From positions 1,922,001 through 1,986,000 of the forward strand of contig NZ_JQMV01000003.1 in the NCBI RefSeq assembly GCF_000744885.1: a stretch of 64,000 bases of DNA, given 5' to 3'. A program made the position numbers and the translations under genes. Shown piece by piece: positions 59,684 through 64,000 of this stretch. The first letter of the stretch is position 1, and every line of letters starts with the position of its first letter. Below the pieces are notes generated by a model. That model ran no database searches and was not told the DNA's origin. It saw nothing but the letters and a program-made list of their open reading frames with translations. The stretch comes from Thermus amyloliquefaciens (GTDB taxonomy: Bacteria; Deinococcota; Deinococci; Deinococcales; Thermaceae).

Positions 59684-59759
59684 TGGTGACCCCAGGGGGA
59701 TTCGAACCCCCGTCTCGGCCTTGAGAGGGCCGTGTCCTAGGCCTCTAGACGATGGGGCC
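59684..59759 (-). tRNA. tRNA-Glu(CTC)
   Basis: The minus strand starts GGCCCCATCGTCTAGAGG. The anticodon stem CGGCC/GGCCG encloses CTCTCAA, giving anticodon CTC (codon GAG). The T arm GGGTTCGAATCCC is standard. The CCA end is encoded at 59684-59686. It is last in the tRNA operon, before trxB. Confidence 0.95.
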
Positions 59760-59780
59760 GTGCGCGGCTCGGACTGCTTT

Positions 59781-59855
59781 TGGTGACCCCAGGGGGACTC
59801 GAACCCCCGCCGCCGCCTTGAAAGGGCGGTGACCTAACCACTAGTCGATGGGGCC
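59781..59855 (-). tRNA. tRNA-Glu(TTC)
   Basis: The minus strand starts GGCCCCATCGACTAGTGG. The anticodon stem CCGCC/GGCGG encloses CTTTCAA, giving anticodon TTC (codon GAA). The T arm is GGGTTCGAGTCCC and CCA is encoded (59781-59783). The acceptor stem equals that of tRNA-Glu(CTC), so the pair probably arose by duplication. Confidence 0.95.
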
Positions 59856-59861
59856 AGGTTT

Positions 59862-59935
59862 TGGCTGGGGTGCGTGGACTCGAACCACGACCGGCGGATC
59901 CAGAGTCCGCTGTCCTGCCGTTAGACGACACCCCA
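59862..59935 (-). tRNA. tRNA-Gln(CTG)
   Basis: The minus strand starts TGGGGTGTCGTCTAACGG. The anticodon stem GCGGA/TCCGC encloses CTCTGGA, giving anticodon CTG (codon CAG). The discriminator is G and CCA is encoded (59862-59864). The gene is 6 bp upstream of tRNA-Glu(TTC) and is the first of the three-tRNA transcript. Confidence 0.95.
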
Positions 59936-59942
59936 GCGGCGC

Positions 59943-59996
59943 TTGCCCGATCCCTCGGGCAGAGGTTATGGTACACTCTGAAGGGCAGATTGGCAA
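59943..59996. promoter_or_regulatory. Overlapping divergent promoters: tRNA operon and 60015 gene
   Basis: On the minus strand TTGCCA (59991-59996) and TACCAT (59968-59973) are 17 bp apart, serving the tRNA operon. On the plus strand TTGCCC (59943-59948) and TATGGT (59967-59972) are 18 bp apart, serving the gene at 60015. The two -10 boxes overlap by five bases. Confidence 0.65.
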
Positions 59997-60014
59997 GCCC
60001 CAGGGTGTCCTCCT

Positions 60015-60626
60015 ATGGCGTCAAACGAGGAAAGCCTTTTGCAAGTTCTAAGCCAGTACGTTTCCCCCCGGGCTGCGGAAAACCTGGTGAGGCGGGCCCT
60101 GGCCCAGAGGGCCCCCACCTCCCCAGAGGCGTGGGCGCGCCTTCTAGAGGAGGCCCTCTGGCCCGAGCTGAGCCGCCTCCTTCCCTTCCGGGAGATGCCC
60201 CCGGAGCTGAAGGCCTTGGCGCGGCAATGGAGGGAGCAGGCCGCTTCCCTGGTGACGGAGGCGGAGGCCCCCGAAGCCGAGGAGGAAGACCTTTCCCTGG
60301 AGGCGGTGGACCTCGAGGACCCCTCGGCCCGGCAGCAGCTGGCCAAAAGGCTCGCCCGCCTGGAGGGGGTAACGGGGGTGGTGGTGGCGGGAACCCGCGG
60401 CAAGGAGGAGCTTTTTGCCGGGGAACCCGTGCCCTTGGACCTGGCCTACCCCATCCTCCGGCGCCAGGGCTACGGGATTTTCTATGCCCTTTTAGAGGGG
60501 GGAATCGTGGCCTTAAGGCCCCTGGCCCAGGGATACATCGGCCTTCTAGCCAGAAAGGAAGCCAACATCGGCCGCCTGCTCCACGCCTTGAGGCGGCTCA
60601 CATCCCTAGCGGAGGTCAGCGAATGA
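60015..60626 (+). CDS. Hypothetical protein with possible Roadblock/LC7-like C-terminus, 203 aa
   Basis: The N-terminal part is helical and conserved-looking (LLQVLSQYVSPRAAENLVRR; RLLEEALWPELSRLLPFREM). An acidic linker (EAEAPEAEEEDLSLEAVDLE) follows. The last 95 residues (LARLEGVTGVVVAGTRGKEE, then YILL-type strands and GYIGLLARKEANIGRLLHAL) resemble a Roadblock/LC7 domain, which often controls small GTPases or motility. This is weak. Its TGA overlaps the next ATG, so it is coupled to a membrane protein. Confidence 0.6.
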   Translation: MASNEESLLQVLSQYVSPRAAENLVRRALAQRAPTSPEAWARLLEEALWPELSRLLPFREMPPELKALARQWREQAASLVTEAEAPEAEEEDLSLEAVDLEDPSARQQLAKRLARLEGVTGVVVAGTRGKEELFAGEPVPLDLAYPILRRQGYGIFYALLEGGIVALRPLAQGYIGLLARKEANIGRLLHALRRLTSLAEVSE

Positions 60627-62341
60627 AAAGGTGGTCCGCCCTAGCCTTGTTCCTTGGCCTTTTGGCGTCAGCCGCTCCCCTGCCCCAGGTCTATGACCGC
60701 GTGGAGGAAGCCCTAAGGCAGGTGCGCCTGGAAAACCCCACCCAGGCCCTTTCCGCCCTGGACCGGGCGCAAAGCCTTCTGCGCCAGGAAAGCGAAGGGC
60801 TTCCCCCGGTGTTGCGCGACGCCACCCTCCTGCACCTCCAGGATGCCCGGCAGGCGGTGCTCAAGCAAAGCCGGGCGGACCTCGAGGCCCGCCTCCTCCT
60901 GGTGCGCCACCTCCTGGGCAAGGCCCTTTACGATGGCTTCTTCCGGGCCCAAGCCCCCGAAAAACCCCAGTACCTTAGCCGTCTTATCCGGGCCACCGGC
61001 CTGCCCCAGGCCCAGGTGCAGGGCGTGGAAAACCGCCCCTCGGAGGAGGCCCGGCTCCGGTTGGAAGCTGTCTACCTGCAACTCCTGGCCGAGGACCTGA
61101 ACCGAACCCTTTCCGCCTCCTCCCGCCCCCAGGCCTACCTGGCCCTGGCCCGGGCCTACGCCCGCTTCCTGGTGATCCAGGACAGCCCCCAAAGCACCCT
61201 CAAGGCCCAGGAGTTCGTCCAGGCCTTGGCCAAGGTCTCGGGTGGGGAGAGCTTCCGTCCAGACGTCCAGGCGCTGCAAAAGAAGGCGGCCGCCTGGCGT
61301 CAGGGCCTTGCGGCTTCCACGGCCTCGCCCCCTCCTTCCTCCCCTCCTGCCCCCTCCCCGCCGGCCACCCCATCGCCTACCCGTGCCGCCCCAACGCCCA
61401 GCCCTGCCCAACCCTCTTCAGCCCCTCCTTCCTCCCCCACCCCCTCCCCCACACAAGCACGCCTAGCGGAAGCGGTTTTGTCCCAGGAGATCCGGGAGGA
61501 GACGAGCCTTCTCCGGTTAGATCCGGAAACAAGCGTGCGAGTGGGTGAAGCCCTGCAACGGCTAGCCATCCCCAGCCTGATCAACTGGCTGGACCTTCTG
61601 GACGAGGTGCGCAGCAGCCTGGCCCAAGCGCAGCTTTATACGGAAACAGGCCAGTACCAACGGGCCAGAGCCCAGTTGAGCTACGCCTACAGCCGCTTCC
61701 GCCTGAAAATCTACCCGGTGGTGGGTGGCTACGCCCCGGAGCTAGCCGAACGCACCGACCGCCTCTTTCTGGCCATGGAAAACGCCGTGGGTCTACGCAC
61801 CGTGGACTTCACCGTGCTTCTCGGCGAGATCCAGGAGATTGAAGAGCGGCTTCTGGGGAACACCCTGGGCTTCTGGCATGCCCTGCAGGTGCAAATTCAA
61901 CTCTTCTTCCTGGGCATCCCCCGCGCCGTGTTCTTCCTCTTGGCGGCGGCCCTGGCCTTCTTCCCCCTCTACCTCATCCGCATCACCTTCGGAGGAAGGA
62001 ACGTCTACTGGAACCTCCTGGGCCTGGCTTTCCTCTTCCTGGTGCTCCCCATCGTGGCCGAGGGGCTCTCCTATATGGGGTCCATCCTGGCCGAATACGG
62101 GGGTCTACCCGCTTTAGGGGTCTTGGCCAACCTCTCCATCGCCCAGGCCTTGGGACCCTACTTGGCCTGGGGGTTCACGGCCTTCCTGGTGGTGGCCTTC
62201 GCCGGGGCGGGCTTAAGGGGCATCGCCGCCCAGTTTGGCCTTCTGAAGGAGCGGGGCAAGGAGGTGGCCACCCTAGCGGAGAAGCCCTCGGCCACCACCC
62301 TCACCAGCGAGACCATCGTGGAGTGGGACGAGGAGTTCTAA
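60623..62341 (+). CDS. Exported membrane protein of unknown function, 572 aa
   Basis: A signal peptide (MKRWSALALFLGLLASAAPL) precedes a helical outer domain (VYDRVEEALRQVRLENPTQA), a 55-residue Pro/Ser/Ala/Thr linker (about residues 235-290) and a second helical domain. At the C-terminus three helices are seen (VFFLLAAALAFFPLYLIRIT; WNLLGLAFLFLVLPIVAEGL; PYLAWGFTAFLVVAFAGAGL). A short acidic cytoplasmic tail follows (TSETIVEWDEEF). I recognise no family. Coupling to the Roadblock-like gene suggests a two-component membrane module. Confidence 0.6.
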   Translation: MKRWSALALFLGLLASAAPLPQVYDRVEEALRQVRLENPTQALSALDRAQSLLRQESEGLPPVLRDATLLHLQDARQAVLKQSRADLEARLLLVRHLLGKALYDGFFRAQAPEKPQYLSRLIRATGLPQAQVQGVENRPSEEARLRLEAVYLQLLAEDLNRTLSASSRPQAYLALARAYARFLVIQDSPQSTLKAQEFVQALAKVSGGESFRPDVQALQKKAAAWRQGLAASTASPPPSSPPAPSPPATPSPTRAAPTPSPAQPSSAPPSSPTPSPTQARLAEAVLSQEIREETSLLRLDPETSVRVGEALQRLAIPSLINWLDLLDEVRSSLAQAQLYTETGQYQRARAQLSYAYSRFRLKIYPVVGGYAPELAERTDRLFLAMENAVGLRTVDFTVLLGEIQEIEERLLGNTLGFWHALQVQIQLFFLGIPRAVFFLLAAALAFFPLYLIRITFGGRNVYWNLLGLAFLFLVLPIVAEGLSYMGSILAEYGGLPALGVLANLSIAQALGPYLAWGFTAFLVVAFAGAGLRGIAAQFGLLKERGKEVATLAEKPSATTLTSETIVEWDEEF

Positions 62342-62344
62342 GCG

Positions 62345-62372
62345 CCCCCTCGGGGCCCAAGCCCCGAGGGGG
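62345..62372. terminator. Bidirectional hairpin between 60623 gene and fmt
   Basis: CCCCCTCGGGGC and GCCCCGAGGGGG form a perfect 12-bp stem with a CCAA loop between two convergent genes. Neither side has a strong T run, so it may work with other factors. Confidence 0.6.
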
Positions 62373-62391
62373 ACCCCAGCCAAAAGGACCC

Positions 62392-63306
62392 CTATTCCAG
62401 CCGCGTGCCCGGAACCACCCCATACCCCCGGGCCCAGTCCGCGGCGGGCATGGGCCGCTTCCCCTCGGGCTGGACCTCTAGAAGCCGGATAAGCCCCTCC
62501 CCCGTGCCCACCAAGACCCCTTCCCGGTCCACCCCCTGGACCACCCCCGGGGCCCCTTGTCCGGGCTCGGGGCGCATCCTGAGGACCTTGACCCGCTTGC
62601 CCCCGTGGAAGCAGTAGCTCCCCGGCCAGGGCTGCACCCCCCGGTGGCGGTTGTAGATGGCCTGGGCGCTTTCCCCAAAGCGGATACGCCCCTCCTCCTT
62701 GGTGAGCAGGGGAGCGTAGGAGGCCTCCCCTTCCTGGGGGGTAGGGGTGAGGTGGGGAAGGTTCTCCAGCACCCAAAGGAGGAGCTCTATGCCCTTGTCC
62801 CTAAGGCGTTCCGAAAGGGCCACCGCGTCCTCGTCGGGGCCGATGGCCGTGCGGTAGACGGCATAGAGGGGCCCGGTGTCCAGCCCCTCCTCCGTCTTCA
62901 TGATGGCTACCCCGGTTTCCTCCTCCCCCCGGATCAGGGCCCAGGGCACGGGGGCCGGGCCGCGGTATTTGGGAAGGAGGGAGGGGTGGAGGTTCAAAAA
63001 GCCATAGGGGGGCACCTCGAGGACCTCCCTGGGCAGGATCTTGCCGTAGGCGGCGGTCACCGCCACCTCCGGGGCTGCTTCCTTGAAGGCCTCCAGGAAG
63101 GCCTGGTTGCCCTTGAGCCGTTCGGGCTTCAAAAGGGGCAGGCCCCGGGCCTCGGCGTACTGGGCCACGGGGCTAGGCGTGGGCTTCAGGCCCCGGCCCT
63201 TGGGCCTATCCGGCTGGGTGACCACCAGCACCACCTGGTGGTGGCGGTTCAGGGCGTCCAATACCGGCACCGCCCAGGCTGGCGTGCCGAAAAAGGCCAC
63301 CCTCAT
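62392..63306 (-). CDS. fmt: Methionyl-tRNA formyltransferase
   Basis: Fmt formylates Met-tRNA for initiation. The N-terminal formyl-THF domain has VAFFGTPAWAVPVLDAL at residue 3, AYGKILPREVLEVPPYGFLN near 91 with the conserved Asn, and HPSLLPKYRGPAPVPWALIR near 107 with the catalytic His and Arg region, then EEGLDTGP. The C-terminal OB-like domain (RIRFGESAQAIYNRHRGVQP; VPGTRLE) follows. The 304-aa length is normal. It overlaps def by 4 bp. Confidence 0.95.
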   Translation of the reverse strand: MRVAFFGTPAWAVPVLDALNRHHQVVLVVTQPDRPKGRGLKPTPSPVAQYAEARGLPLLKPERLKGNQAFLEAFKEAAPEVAVTAAYGKILPREVLEVPPYGFLNLHPSLLPKYRGPAPVPWALIRGEEETGVAIMKTEEGLDTGPLYAVYRTAIGPDEDAVALSERLRDKGIELLLWVLENLPHLTPTPQEGEASYAPLLTKEEGRIRFGESAQAIYNRHRGVQPWPGSYCFHGGKRVKVLRMRPEPGQGAPGVVQGVDREGVLVGTGEGLIRLLEVQPEGKRPMPAADWARGYGVVPGTRLE

Positions 63307-63878
63307 CTTTGGGAAAGCTCCTTCAAAAGCGCCCTGGCCTCCTTCTGCATCCGGGCCAGCTCCGCCCGGTTCTCCTGCAAAAAGGCCTCCCGCTTGGCCT
63401 TGGGCAGGCGTTCAAAAAAGAAGACGCCCTCCAGGTGGTCCACCTCGTGCTGGAAGACCCTGGCCATATACCCCTCCAGCTCCAGGGTGCGCTCCCGCCC
63501 CTCCTCGTCCTGGTAGGTCACGCAGATGCGCTCCGCCCGGGGGACCTCCTCGGAGTAGAGGCCGGGGAGGGAGAGGCACCCCTCCAAACCCTCCACCTCC
63601 CCCTCCCGGTGGGTGATCACGGGGTTGGCCACCACGTAGACCCGGCGCACCAGGTCGCGCAAGGGGCGCTCCTCCCCCTCGGGCTCATCGGCGTACTCCA
63701 CGGCCACGAAGAGGCGCTCAGAAAGCCCAATCTGGGGTGCGGCCAGGCCCACGCCCCGGGCGGCAAACATGGTCTCCAGCATGTCCTCGGCAAGCTTCTT
63801 GAGGCCCCCGAAGTCCTGGACGGGCCGCGCCCGCTTGCGCAACACCGGGTCCCCGTAAAGGCGAATGGGGTAGATCAT
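63303..63878 (-). CDS. def: Peptide deformylase
   Basis: Def removes the formyl group from new proteins and so works with Fmt. All three motifs are present: GVGLAAPQIGL near residue 42, EGCLSLPG near 97 (Cys ligand), and QHEVDHLEG near 142 (two His ligands and catalytic Glu). The 191-aa length matches Thermus. It is translated from the ATG at 63878, with TAGAAT ending 7 nt upstream. It is directly coupled to fmt. Confidence 0.95.
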   Translation of the reverse strand: MIYPIRLYGDPVLRKRARPVQDFGGLKKLAEDMLETMFAARGVGLAAPQIGLSERLFVAVEYADEPEGEERPLRDLVRRVYVVANPVITHREGEVEGLEGCLSLPGLYSEEVPRAERICVTYQDEEGRERTLELEGYMARVFQHEVDHLEGVFFFERLPKAKREAFLQENRAELARMQKEARALLKELSQR

Positions 63879-63883
63879 CCCAT

Positions 63884-64000
63884 CTATTCTAGCGCAAGCC
63901 GCACCCTCCCCAAAACCTCCCCCAGAACCCTCACCCCCGGGGGCAGGCTGAGGACAAGAGGGCCCGAGACCTCCCCCGGGCGAAAGCCCCCTTGGGGCCT
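63884..64000 (-). CDS. C-terminal end of an upstream gene (cut by window edge)
   Basis: The minus strand from the right edge reads RPQGGFRPGEVSGPLVLSLP, then GVRVLGEVLGRVRLALE and a TAG stop. Codon use is typical for this genome, so it is the end of a real gene. The pattern of a Pro-Gly turn after beta strands (SLPPGVRVLG) resembles YbbR-like domains, but 38 residues are too few to be sure. It lies 5 bp before the def start. Confidence 0.6.
   Translation of the reverse strand, partial: RPQGGFRPGEVSGPLVLSLPPGVRVLGEVLGRVRLALE
63886..63891 (-). promoter_or_regulatory. -10 box (TAGAAT) of def-fmt
   Basis: TAGAAT on the minus strand ends 7 nt before the def ATG, as for leaderless genes. It lies over the last codons of the upstream gene, whose stop TAG is at 63884-63886, so the def operon may also receive readthrough. 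Confidence 0.55.

Overview
The window is chromosomal DNA from a Thermus species. GC content is high, genes are tightly packed with many ATGA-type overlaps, and several products closely match Thermus thermophilus proteins: the S-layer protein SlpA, the fbcCXFB cytochrome bc complex, the Ndx1 Nudix hydrolase and DNA polymerase III delta'. Many genes have a TANNNT -10 box about 7 nt before the start codon and no room for a Shine-Dalgarno site, which is the pattern of leaderless transcription in Deinococcus-Thermus. No phage, insertion sequence or CRISPR array was seen.

Layout. 1-6.7 kb: the end of an ABC permease, then ricT-like, holB and phosphoesterase genes, Thermus-specific proteins and an MFS transporter. 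6.7-12.8 kb: thrS, a PaaX-type regulator, two tandem sugar-binding proteins and a TIM-barrel isomerase. 12.8-16.1 kb: the fbcCXFB respiratory operon behind a palindrome-rich promoter. 16.1-25.3 kb: rpsA with a structured leader, a run of small genes starting with an M20 peptidase, an AGCS symporter, a ZIP transporter, sfsA and two tRNA-Ser genes. 25.3-35.5 kb: an AT-richer unexplained patch, then a SWIM protein, an AmmeMemoRadiSam pair, Uma2, and HAD, VOC, LOG, Usp, rRNA methylase and glucokinase genes. 35.5-44.6 kb: folE, a gamma-carbonic-anhydrase-like gene, ndx1, typA, rarA, an orphan sugar permease and a CoA transferase. 44.6-53.5 kb: SRP RNA with two DnaA boxes beside it, an ABC-2 exporter, an aminopeptidase, an E2-like protein, uvrB and slpA. 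53.5-64 kb: glmS, an HD-GYP protein, trxB, three tRNA genes, a two-gene membrane module, fmt and def.

The most interesting element is a glmS-type self-cleaving ribozyme in the leader of glmS (about 53690-53879). It has the conserved core, an extra two-hairpin insertion and a duplicated segment. It would link GlcN6P level to glmS expression right next to slpA, the other major envelope gene here. A second striking signal is the palindrome CCTCGAGG, seen at least 40 times when only two or three copies would be expected from base composition.

Five genes, including essential thrS, are each broken by one missing base, four of them clearly in a homopolymer run. I read this as probable sequencing error, although slippage or real mutation cannot be excluded. 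Start sites were chosen by Shine-Dalgarno site, -10 spacing, overlap with neighbours and remembered family lengths. No database search was available.
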